A DNA stretch of 64,000 nt from UBA2287 sp037442025 (GTDB taxonomy: Bacteria; Bacteroidota; Bacteroidia; Bacteroidales; Tenuifilaceae), in NCBI GenBank assembly GCA_037442025.1, contig JBBIRB010000004.1, forward strand, positions 1 through 64,000, written 5' to 3'. The position numbers and the translations under genes are program-made. Every line of letters begins with the position of its first letter. Position 1 is the stretch's first letter. A model generated the notes under the pieces. It saw nothing but the letters and a program-made list of their open reading frames with translations, was not told the DNA's origin and ran no database searches. Of the stretch, positions 15,623-23,368 are shown piece by piece.

Positions 15623-17044
15623 ATGTTCAAACTGTTAATTGTCGACGATGAGCAAAGCGTTCGGTACTCGTTTCGAAAGATTTTGGCCACTTCAAAGTAT
15701 TCATTAATTGAGGCAGGAAATGCAGATGAGGGAATGCAGATTTTTCGAAAGGAAATGCCCGACCTTGTAATTCTCGATATCGAAATGCCAGGCAAGGATG
15801 GCATTCAGCTGCTCAAGGAAATAAAGGAACTAGCGCCCAGCATTCCTGTAATTATTATTACAGCCTACGGATCGGGCGATAGGGTGATTAATGCCATGAA
15901 ATATGGAGCATACGAGTATGTAGAAAAACCATTCGATATACCACGGCTCAAAATTGTAATTGAGGAAGCATTAAGTTCAACCGAAAGCATTAAACCCTTA
16001 AATATTGAGGGCGAAAAATTTAAAAAAGCAATAGATGCCAGCGAAACAATTGTTGGTGAAAGTCCAGAAATAAAAGAGGTATTTAAACTTATAGGCAGGG
16101 TAGCTGCTAGCGATGCTAATATTCTAATTGTTGGCGAAAGCGGAACCGGTAAGGAACTTGTTGCAAGGGCAATTCACAAATACAGCGATAGGTCGTCGGC
16201 AAAATTTGTGGCACTTAATTGCGCAGCAATTCCAGAAACGCTTTTGGAAAGCGAATTATTTGGTTTTGAGAAGGGAGCTTTTACTGGCGCCGATAAACAA
16301 AAAGCAGGCAAATTTGAAGAGGCTAGCGGGGGAACCCTATTCCTCGATGAGGTTGGCGATATGAGTCTCCCCTTACAATCGAAATTGCTCAGAGTTTTAC
16401 AAGATTCTACCATTGAGCGCCTCGGAGGGAACAGACCCATACGAGTCGATGTGCGAATTGTTGCAGCAACAAATCGCAATCTTGAAGAGGATATTCGCCA
16501 TAGGCTTTTTCGCGAGGATTTGTACTACCGCCTGAAAGTTATCTCCATTTCGCTGCCTCCTCTGAGAATGAGAAAAAACGATATCCCTCTGCTCTGCGAT
16601 CATTTCATTCGAAAGCACTGTAAGGGTCAAAATGCAGAACAGATAGTGTTGCATCCTGAAACCCTTCGGATCTTTCAAGAGTATTCGTGGCCAGGCAATA
16701 TCAGGCAACTCGAGAATGTTTTAAAAAGGGCACTAATTCTTGCCAAAGGCAACCTCATTGCCCCCGAACTGCTCAAGGATGAACTATTTACCCCGGCAAA
16801 AAAAGAACTTCCCGAATTTTCGCGCCTTTTCAACTATTTAAGCGAGGAAATTGCCGGAAGGGAGGGGGAAATATACAGCCTAACCGTTGAACTGCTTGAG
16901 AAAGACCTTATTCTATGGGCACTCAATAATTCGGCCTGGAACCAAGTGAAGGCATCCAAAATATTGGGTATATCTAGGGTAATGCTTCACGAACGTATTG
17001 AAAAGTACGAACTGAAAAACCCCAATGCCCCATCTTCTCTGTAA
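15623..17044 (+). CDS. Sigma-54-dependent response regulator, NtrC family
   Basis: The protein has 473 residues from the ATG at 15623. It has a receiver domain with Asp52 (DLVILDIEMPG), an AAA+ domain with Walker A GESGTGKE, GAFTGA (the sigma-54 contact loop) and Walker B GGTLFLDEVGD, and a C-terminal Fis-type helix-turn-helix (NQVKASKILGISRVMLHERI). It should open sigma-54 promoters when phosphorylated by the adjacent kinase. A TGGCA-N8-TTGA sequence at 17224 before the next gene is a candidate target. Confidence 0.94.
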   Translation: MFKLLIVDDEQSVRYSFRKILATSKYSLIEAGNADEGMQIFRKEMPDLVILDIEMPGKDGIQLLKEIKELAPSIPVIIITAYGSGDRVINAMKYGAYEYVEKPFDIPRLKIVIEEALSSTESIKPLNIEGEKFKKAIDASETIVGESPEIKEVFKLIGRVAASDANILIVGESGTGKELVARAIHKYSDRSSAKFVALNCAAIPETLLESELFGFEKGAFTGADKQKAGKFEEASGGTLFLDEVGDMSLPLQSKLLRVLQDSTIERLGGNRPIRVDVRIVAATNRNLEEDIRHRLFREDLYYRLKVISISLPPLRMRKNDIPLLCDHFIRKHCKGQNAEQIVLHPETLRIFQEYSWPGNIRQLENVLKRALILAKGNLIAPELLKDELFTPAKKELPEFSRLFNYLSEEIAGREGEIYSLTVELLEKDLILWALNNSAWNQVKASKILGISRVMLHERIEKYELKNPNAPSSL

Positions 17045-17223
17045 GGTTTTTTTACATTGTGTAAACTTTTTTTGCAGTCAACTGCCAATTCACATTAATC
17101 ATATCTTAATCGCATACATTTCGAATACAGTTGTGTTTAACCGACTTAGCCTCTTTTTTTAGAAAGGGTGCTGAAATCATTAAACCACACATATCAAGCA
17201 GACATACAAATACATATACTTTT

Positions 17224-17239
17224 TGGCATTTCTTTTGAC
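17224..17239 (+). promoter_or_regulatory. Candidate sigma-54 promoter
   Basis: TGGCATTTCTTTTGAC keeps the GG and TTG elements with the spacing of the sigma-54 consensus TGGCACG-N4-TTGC, differing at the final C (A here). It lies 73 bp upstream of the lipoprotein gene and directly follows the sigma-54 activator gene. A nearby TACATTTC could instead be a housekeeping -7 element. Confidence 0.4.
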
Positions 17240-17296
17240 CAATCCTTACCGTTCAAAAAATTTCTTTATTAAACTAACCACAAAAATTTTAAAAAA

Positions 17297-17899
17297 ATGA
17301 AAAAATTATTTTTCCAAATTTCTGCCCTAGCGCTTATGGTTGTTCTTGCAACTGGTTGCTCAAAGTTACCCCAGGTTGAACTTGATTCAGCAAAAGCCGC
17401 TGTTGAAGCAGCAAAAGCTGTTGAAGCCAACCGCTATTTGGTTCCAGAATTCAACGCCCTACAGGATTCATTGAATGCTGCAAGCGTAGAAATTGAAACT
17501 CAGAAATCGAAATTTTTCCTTTCGCGCGATTACAAACCTGTTACTGAGAAATTGGTTAAAATTGCCGCCGATGCCGAAGCATTAAAAGTTAAAACCGATG
17601 AGCGTAAAGCTCAGGTTCGTACTGAGGTTCAAGAAACCCTTACTGTTTTAGCAACCCTTATTACTGAGGACAAAGCGCTACTTGCTAAAGCCCCCAAAGG
17701 TAAAGAAGGAAGGGCCGCTCTAGAAGCTATTCAAAACGATATTACCGTTATTGAAGCTTCTGTTAACGAAATTAATACCCTTGTAGCCAATGGCGATTAC
17801 CTCACTGCTCAGGATAAAGTGAACGCTTCTAAAGCAAAAGCCGAGGCCATTAAAGAGGAACTTAATGCAGCCATTGCAAAAACTAAGAAAAGACGCTAG
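17297..17899 (+). CDS. Helical lipoprotein, DUF4398-like
   Basis: This 200-residue protein has a lipoprotein signal (MKKLFFQISALALMVVLATG followed by Cys21). The mature part is Ala/Lys/Glu-rich and predicted almost wholly helical or coiled coil, with repeated AAKAVEAN and KAKAEAIKEEL patterns. It resembles DUF4398-type outer-membrane lipoproteins. Residues near its start (AKAAVEAAKAVEANRY) are mirrored in the N-terminal part of the transpeptidase encoded next (ARKAIASAKKYEANVY), suggesting shared helical architecture. A candidate sigma-54 promoter lies upstream and a terminator downstream. Confidence 0.75.
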   Translation: MKKLFFQISALALMVVLATGCSKLPQVELDSAKAAVEAAKAVEANRYLVPEFNALQDSLNAASVEIETQKSKFFLSRDYKPVTEKLVKIAADAEALKVKTDERKAQVRTEVQETLTVLATLITEDKALLAKAPKGKEGRAALEAIQNDITVIEASVNEINTLVANGDYLTAQDKVNASKAKAEAIKEELNAAIAKTKKRR

Positions 17900-17947
17900 T
17901 AAATTTTAGGCAAATTAGTTTAAAAAAAATTTTATTTTTGCAATTCG

Positions 17948-17976
17948 AAAAGCCCTGAATTATCAGGGCTTTTTTT
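17948..17976 (+). terminator. Intrinsic terminator after lipoprotein gene
   Basis: The hairpin AAAAGCCCTGA, loop ATTA, TCAGGGCTTTT is followed by further T residues. It ends the lipoprotein transcript and may let some read-through into the transpeptidase genes. Confidence 0.85.
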
Positions 17977-17994
17977 AAAGAAAAGGGACACTAT

Positions 17995-19119
17995 ATGAGG
18001 TTGGGAAAGCGAAAAATTGTTATTGCATTATCTGTAATTATTCTGATTCCATTATTAGCAATTGGAGCCATTAATTTTTTTGCCCCTAAACCTCCGGCTG
18101 CTTTAATAGAGGATGCTAGAAAGGCAATAGCTTCAGCAAAAAAGTACGAAGCTAACGTTTATGCAACAACCCAACTCAAACTCGCAGAAGATTCATGGAA
18201 TAAGGCTATGGCCGACTGGCAATTAAACAACAGCAAGAATCCTGTTCGAAGAAATTACAGTAAAACCTCGGTACTTGCAAAAAAGGCCATAGAATTTGCC
18301 AAAGAAGCTCAAACTCGAGCAATAGAATCAAAAAAAGAATTACATGTTCGTATTGTATCGTCGCTAAAAGATTTAAGAGAGAGCGCCAAGTTTATTGAAA
18401 TGATAACAGGCAAATTACCATTAAACCATGGTATTCGAAAAAAACTTACACCCGCAAAGCTTAAACTCGACGAAATTGAGTCGGCATTTAACCGCCACGA
18501 CCTAATGGCCGCTAAAAAGTATTTGGAATCGAACCAGAAAACCATTTCCGAATTAAAAAAACAAACACTCGAATTGCTTACCGACTATTTCTCCGGTTTC
18601 AATCAGTGGCAGCGCGATAAAGAGGAAATGAGGCAATGGTCATTAAAAAATAACAGTGTAAGTTTGGTAGTCGATAAATTTTCACGAAAGTGTTATGTTT
18701 ATAATGCGGGAAAAGTTATTAAAGAGATAGAGGTGGAACTTGGGGTTAACTGGCTTGGCGATAAGCAGCAAAGGGGCGATAGAGCTACGCCTGAGGGAAA
18801 ATATAAAATTATTGCGAAGAAAAGTGGTAGGAATACTATTTACCATAAGGCACTTTTAATTAACTTTCCCAACGAAGAGGATAAACGTCGTTTCGAACGT
18901 GAAAAGGCAAGGGGAAATATCCCTCGAAGTGCCCATATTGGAGGTTCAATAGAAATACACGGGGGAGGGGGAAAGGGAATCGATTGGACGGAGGGTTGTG
19001 TGGCCTTGGAAAACACCGATATGGATAAACTATTTGCCCTTTGTAGTGTGGGTACACCTTTGGCTATTGTAGGGTCGCTCCAACCATTGGAGGAAATAAT
19101 TGGGACTACCGATAAATAG
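17995..19119 (+). CDS. L,D-transpeptidase (YkuD) with helical N-terminal domain
   Basis: The 374-residue protein has an N-terminal membrane anchor (about 8-28), a helical region (about 35-210) resembling the preceding lipoprotein, and a C-terminal YkuD domain (about 220-360). The active-site region reads IEIHGGGGKGIDWTEGCVAL, with His and catalytic Cys in the family order (here TEGC rather than the usual SHGC). It would act on peptidoglycan stem peptides in the periplasm, making 3-3 crosslinks or attaching proteins. Another YkuD gene follows 7 bp downstream. Confidence 0.88.
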   Translation: MRLGKRKIVIALSVIILIPLLAIGAINFFAPKPPAALIEDARKAIASAKKYEANVYATTQLKLAEDSWNKAMADWQLNNSKNPVRRNYSKTSVLAKKAIEFAKEAQTRAIESKKELHVRIVSSLKDLRESAKFIEMITGKLPLNHGIRKKLTPAKLKLDEIESAFNRHDLMAAKKYLESNQKTISELKKQTLELLTDYFSGFNQWQRDKEEMRQWSLKNNSVSLVVDKFSRKCYVYNAGKVIKEIEVELGVNWLGDKQQRGDRATPEGKYKIIAKKSGRNTIYHKALLINFPNEEDKRRFEREKARGNIPRSAHIGGSIEIHGGGGKGIDWTEGCVALENTDMDKLFALCSVGTPLAIVGSLQPLEEIIGTTDK

Positions 19120-19126
19120 AGATTTT

Positions 19127-19843
19127 ATGGAGACAACAACGATTATCCCTAAGCAAAAAAATTATCTGCCTTTTGGTTGGAAAGTGCTGGTGGTTTTTGT
19201 CTCGTTTTCAATTACCGTGTCGGTGGCCGGTATTTGTATTTATAATGCAGAAGCTTTAAAGGAGCTTGCCTTTTCATTTTACTCTTTCACCGATCCGTTA
19301 GATGAACTTGTTGAGAAGGATACTTTGGTATTAAAAAAGCAACTCGATGGTTCACAGAAACGCATATTGACCCTTCGTAAACGCATCGAGAGTTTATGGC
19401 CCCTTGAACCCTACATGATAGTTAATACTACTAAAAACACATTTGTTCTCAGAACTCGTAAAAAAATTATTCGCGAAAATATTTGCTCAACAGGCAGCTA
19501 TATAATGCTCGATGCCGGAGAGAATCAGCAGTGGGTTTTCAAAACCCCAAAGGGACAATTTCGAATACTTGGAAAGATTGCTGACCCGATTTGGATAAAA
19601 CCCGACTGGGCTTTTATTGAGGAGGGTTTACCCGTTCCTCCAAAACACCACCCCGACCGCTACGAATCGGGCACGCTCGGCGATTATGCTTTAAGCCTTG
19701 GCCAAGGCTATCTTATACATGGAACATTATACCAACGCTTTCTGGGCCTTCCAGTAACCCATGGCTGCATTCGTCTTGGCGACGACGATTTAAAGGTAGT
19801 ATACCAAAACCTCGAATTCGGTTCGAAGGTTTACATTTTTTAA
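19127..19843 (+). CDS. L,D-transpeptidase (YkuD)
   Basis: The protein has 238 residues from the ATG at 19127; an overlapping in-frame upstream start is less likely. A single membrane anchor (about 20-42) is followed by a periplasmic YkuD domain with the canonical site: LIHGTLYQRF, then PVTHGCIRLGDDDL with the catalytic Cys. It is probably co-transcribed with the preceding transpeptidase and the following unknown gene. Two different L,D-transpeptidases side by side behind a sigma-54 two-component system point to regulated cell-wall remodelling. Confidence 0.9.
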   Translation: METTTIIPKQKNYLPFGWKVLVVFVSFSITVSVAGICIYNAEALKELAFSFYSFTDPLDELVEKDTLVLKKQLDGSQKRILTLRKRIESLWPLEPYMIVNTTKNTFVLRTRKKIIRENICSTGSYIMLDAGENQQWVFKTPKGQFRILGKIADPIWIKPDWAFIEEGLPVPPKHHPDRYESGTLGDYALSLGQGYLIHGTLYQRFLGLPVTHGCIRLGDDDLKVVYQNLEFGSKVYIF

Positions 19844-19854
19844 AAGCAAACCCA

Positions 19855-20712
19855 ATGGAATCGAAAATCGACTATAAAGATAAAATTCAAAGGGCATTTA
19901 ATGCTATAGTAGTTTCTTTAAAATGGATTCCTCATAGGCCTCTTCTTGTTTTCTTTTTGATACAAATAGTGCTCGCTTTAGCTGCATTTTTTTTACTTGG
20001 AATTATTCCGGTTAGCCGAGAAGTAAAACACATGTCTGAACTTGCTAACCTTAAAAGTTTAAACGCAAAGCATACTACTATAAGCGAGAAGGGTGACCTT
20101 GTAAGTTCCATTCGGGCAAGCGAGCACCATGAGGCGTTTCTAAAGTCGGCGCTCAACTTGTCAAAAGCCGACTCTATGTCTTTATTAATCGACCTGCACG
20201 ACAGCATTGCAATTCTAACCTTTAAAGGCGTTTACCTATTAGAAGCAAAAATATCGAGTTATACGGCTAGCAAGGGGCTTCGTAAACTCCCACTGTTCCT
20301 GCGCGACAGCCTTTTCGCGGGGCCTATGCAAGCGATTGATGGAATATCAAGTATTGAAAAATTTCCTATTGTTGTTAAAAAGGCGCCTAAGGACACAACA
20401 GAAGCCAGTATGGCAAATGCCGCTCCCACTCTACCGAAACAATCCGATGTGTTTTTTCTTTACCAATTCTCCAACTCTTTAGTAGTTGAAATTGAACAGG
20501 AGGAAACGGATCTGGTAGGGGGAAGAAAAAACTACCATAGTTATTATAAACAAGAAAGAAGAAGAATAAAAAGCAATAATTTTAGCATTTTATTAGGCAA
20601 AGAGGCAATTAATTACAATTATCGACTAATTATTAAGATTTCACGAGAAGATGCACGATCGATATATAGGGCGTTACCCCAAAAACCCTATGTGGTTGTA
20701 CGGTATAAATAA
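19855..20712 (+). CDS. Unknown single-pass membrane protein
   Basis: I do not recognise this 285-residue protein. It has a short cytoplasmic N-terminus, one strong membrane segment (about 30-51, LLVFFLIQIVLALAAFFLLG) and a large, mostly polar extracytoplasmic part with helical character. Residues 215-240 are rich in Tyr, Lys and Arg. It starts 11 bp after the second transpeptidase gene and is the last gene of that operon, so an envelope role is likely from context only. Confidence 0.7.
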   Translation: MESKIDYKDKIQRAFNAIVVSLKWIPHRPLLVFFLIQIVLALAAFFLLGIIPVSREVKHMSELANLKSLNAKHTTISEKGDLVSSIRASEHHEAFLKSALNLSKADSMSLLIDLHDSIAILTFKGVYLLEAKISSYTASKGLRKLPLFLRDSLFAGPMQAIDGISSIEKFPIVVKKAPKDTTEASMANAAPTLPKQSDVFFLYQFSNSLVVEIEQEETDLVGGRKNYHSYYKQERRRIKSNNFSILLGKEAINYNYRLIIKISREDARSIYRALPQKPYVVVRYK

Positions 20713-20725
20713 ATCTATATAAACG

Positions 20726-21163
20726 CTAATTCTTTTCGAATTTCAGTATATCAGTTCCGCCATTACCCCCACTTACATGTTCCAACTCGACTCTTTGGTT
20801 CGAAACGTACTTAATATCCCAATCGTCCGATGGGTCTTCAAAAATTGCAGGAGCTGTAAACGAAATATTGAGGTCGAGTCCGCCGGGATTGTCGTCGCCC
20901 AAACTATCGGTAACACTCCAGTTGCCATAAACAGCTGAACTGCCTTTAATGGCAGAAAGGGTTCCGTTTACATGAAATGTGAATGAATAGCCCGAGAAGG
21001 ATCCGGTTTTATCGGTTCCTGAATCAATGTACTGGCTTATCCGCCAGGTTCCAATGGCAAGGGCTTGCGAAATATCAGCTTTACCGTAAATGCGAGTATC
21101 GTCAAGTTCTTCTTCGCAGGCGAATAGCCCAAGCAGCGCTAATAGTATGATTGCTTTTATCAT
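20726..21163 (-). CDS. Small lipoprotein, lipocalin-like
   Basis: The protein has 145 residues from the ATG at 21163, which gives a lipoprotein signal (MIKAIILLALLGLFAC, Cys16). The mature part begins EEELDDTRIYG and has WRISQYIDSGTDKTGSFSGY followed by F.V.GTL...G....GNW, a pattern common to lipocalin-like Bacteroidota lipoproteins. Its upstream region contains the displaced copy of the polA 3' end. The ligand is unknown. Confidence 0.65.
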   Translation of the reverse strand: MIKAIILLALLGLFACEEELDDTRIYGKADISQALAIGTWRISQYIDSGTDKTGSFSGYSFTFHVNGTLSAIKGSSAVYGNWSVTDSLGDDNPGGLDLNISFTAPAIFEDPSDDWDIKYVSNQRVELEHVSGGNGGTDILKFEKN

Positions 21164-21615
21164 GTTGAAGTGTTTACATAGTAAACAGCTCATTCCATGA
21201 AAAGTTTCGTCAGATTACCCTGTATTTTAATGCGCATCGAGCCAATTGTCGCCCACTCCCATTTCAACTACCAACGGCACTTTTAGGGAGGCGAATTTAC
21301 TTGGAATTACAAAACATTACAGCATTACTGAAATACTTATTCTATTAAGCCTTAGGAAGGTGCTAACAAAGCGATGAATGGCTCTGTAATAAAGATTTTA
21401 AAACGAATAATGAGAGAAAATAGCATAAAAAAAACAGAGAATATGTGTTATTTAGACGTACTATAAATTGCAGTTAAGTTTAAATATTTTACCCAAACGC
21501 TTGGATGTTTCCATTTTTTTTTTTTTTTGCTTTGAACAACAAAAATCGCATTAAAACAGATTTTGGGAACTAAAATGAATCTTTTTTAAACTAACCTTTA
21601 AACAAACAAAAAATT
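21164..21615. other. Intergenic region with AT-rich tract
   Basis: This 452-bp gap holds the 63-bp copy of the polA 3' end (21226-21288) and then an AT-rich segment with a run of about 14 T near 21516-21529. No other gene or RNA is recognised. It is the left junction of a possible insertion. Confidence 0.5.
21226..21288 (-). repeat. Displaced copy of polA 3' end (63 bp)
   Basis: These 63 bp are identical and in the same orientation to 23306-23368, the last 62 coding bases of polA plus one base. Identity stops sharply at both ends. The two copies bracket about 2 kb with two orphan genes, like attL/attR of an integrated element or a recombination scar. Confidence 0.9.
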
Positions 21616-22497
21616 ATGAAATCAACTAAATTATTTATTGTGTTAATCTTATTAACGAGCCTCCCTGTTATGCTTTCTAATTGTAAAAAGGAAGCGAAAG
21701 TTTCTGACCCACAGACCCCTGTCGCCCTGGTTAGTCAAGAGGTAATTAAAAAAATTGAAGAGGTAAAAGGTTTTTATACTGATGCATTGGATGTAGTTAA
21801 TAAAAAAGGCAGTGAGTTCAAAAGTTCTTTTGAAAAAATAAACGAGGTTGAAAGGATGGTTGTTGCCCAATGCGCGAAGAATTTTGGACAGGATTTTGAA
21901 AACAGTTATCTTCATTTAAAGAATCTGAAGCAACCAAATGTTAAGTCAGATGGTATTAGTGAATATTTTAAAGAGGCGATAAGGGAAATGAATATTCAGG
22001 TTGCTAATCTGTTTGAAGGTGAAGCGACACCCACCGAAGAGGAAATGATAGTTGAGATCTCAAACAAAATTGAGGACCTGAAAATGTTAATTGCTTCAGA
22101 TTTTCAATTAACTTATTCTGAAAAATCGTATTTAGTTTATGCCCTTTCGACCCAATCCATTCTGCTTTCTACAACTTTCGAAATCCTAAACATGGCACTT
22201 CAGGATTTATCCAACAAAGATCAGATTTTAAAAAGTTGGTTAAGCAGAGCTTGGCGTGCAGTTTATAATTTCGTTAGCGTTGTGTGGAACTGGGTGTATA
22301 CTTCAGCTATTTTAACCTGGGGGGATCCCATTGGAATGGCAATAGGGGCAATATTGGGTCTCGGCTCTGCCATTTACTGCGCAATATATGGATGGGACTA
22401 TTGTATTTGTAGTCCACTTTATTGTTTTTTTGAGTTTATAGCAATGAACAATGAATTTCAAAAGGATGGAACTTCTCCCTTTTTCATAAAAGCTTGA
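21616..22497 (+). CDS. Orphan lipoprotein with hydrophobic C-terminus
   Basis: I do not recognise this 293-residue protein. A lipoprotein-like signal (MKSTKLFIVLILLTSLPVML, then SNC with Cys23) is followed by a helical region (about 30-210). The C-terminal part is hydrophobic and rich in Gly, Trp and Cys (about 222-285: VVWNWVYTSAILTW, GMAIGAILGLGSAIYCAIYG, DYCICSPLYC), suggesting a membrane-inserting hairpin. The coding sequence looks more AT-rich than its neighbours. It lies inside the polA-repeat-bracketed segment. A bacteriocin- or toxin-like role is conceivable but unsupported. Confidence 0.7.
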   Translation: MKSTKLFIVLILLTSLPVMLSNCKKEAKVSDPQTPVALVSQEVIKKIEEVKGFYTDALDVVNKKGSEFKSSFEKINEVERMVVAQCAKNFGQDFENSYLHLKNLKQPNVKSDGISEYFKEAIREMNIQVANLFEGEATPTEEEMIVEISNKIEDLKMLIASDFQLTYSEKSYLVYALSTQSILLSTTFEILNMALQDLSNKDQILKSWLSRAWRAVYNFVSVVWNWVYTSAILTWGDPIGMAIGAILGLGSAIYCAIYGWDYCICSPLYCFFEFIAMNNEFQKDGTSPFFIKA

Positions 22498-22579
22498 TAT
22501 TTGAATTTTTTAATAATAGCTTATTTACCACTAGAGCAACATGGATTTTCTTCATTTACCCCAGCCCTATAGGGTATTC

Positions 22580-22629
22580 AGAAAATCATTATACTTCCTT
22601 TAGGGATGGGGCAAACAAGATGATTTTCT
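22580..22629 (+). other. Hairpin between two orphan genes
   Basis: AGAAAATCAT (22580-22589) pairs with ATGATTTTCT (22620-22629) around a 30-nt loop. There is no long T run, so it is at most a weak terminator or processing site between the two orphan genes. Confidence 0.3.
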
Positions 22630-22721
22630 TAACTTTAAATTCAAGATTGGCAAATATGCGATGAGCCAGTTGAGTTATTTCGATACCTTAAGCAATATTA
22701 ATATTTTTACTAAATAATCGA

Positions 22722-23264
22722 ATGAAAAAATTTCTGCTAATAATTTTACCCATCCTGTTTTTGGGACAATCACTTACCTGCCAGATTACCTTAAAAAATA
22801 CAATTAATGGAAAGCAGGTGAAAATGGATATCAACGAAAGGGTTAAACTTACTTACAATCCTTATAAATCTGAGATTGCGAGGAATACTCAGTTTTTGTT
22901 TAGTAATTCAGTTAAATGCATCAGGGCAGGCAAATTGGTTGCTTATACAGATTCGACCCTTACGGTCAAATCGGGTTTATTTCCAAAAATGCATTTGATT
23001 CCCATTGAATCGATTCATTCTATAACCAGTTACAATGTGGCCGCACGCTATGGGGTGCATATTATATTTACCTCAGGAGCCATAGTCACCATGGGTTTGT
23101 TAGCTTCAAGTTATCCTATTGCCCTTGTCTATGGAGCAGGAATAGTTATTGTTGGAGGCGCAGTAGCTTTAGATACTTTTGTACTTTTTCCTAACAAAAA
23201 GGTAAACAATGGAGAGTGGATTTTAATAGTAAAAGACAAGGAAGCGATTGAGGGTTCGAAATAG
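22722..23264 (+). CDS. Orphan secreted/membrane protein
   Basis: The protein has 180 residues with a signal peptide (MKKFLLIILPILFLGQSLTC) and a beta-rich middle (LVAYTDSTLTVKSGLFPKMH). A Gly-rich hydrophobic pair of helices (about 108-150, YGVHIIFTSGAIVTMGLLAS and onward) and a short polar tail follow. It ends 42 bp before the polA stop on the opposite strand and is the second gene within the bracketed insert. No family is recognised. Confidence 0.65.
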   Translation: MKKFLLIILPILFLGQSLTCQITLKNTINGKQVKMDINERVKLTYNPYKSEIARNTQFLFSNSVKCIRAGKLVAYTDSTLTVKSGLFPKMHLIPIESIHSITSYNVAARYGVHIIFTSGAIVTMGLLASSYPIALVYGAGIVIVGGAVALDTFVLFPNKKVNNGEWILIVKDKEAIEGSK

Positions 23265-23305
23265 CTTATTCTAGTATGCTTATTTTCTGGCCTTTTCTTT
23301 GCACC

Positions 23306-23368
23306 TTTAATGCGCATCGAGCCAATTGTCGCCCACTCCCATTTCAACTACCAACGGCACTTTTAGGG
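23306..23368 (-). repeat. polA 3' end, parental copy of 63-bp direct repeat
   Basis: This is the native 3' end of polA, covering its last codons and stop. It matches 21226-21288 without a mismatch, so the gene remains intact while a second copy marks the far side of the inserted segment. Confidence 0.9.

Noticed and set aside
21616..23264. Toxin-immunity pair
   Set aside because: Both are orphans with signal sequences, and nothing in sequence shows toxin activity; kept as a question only.
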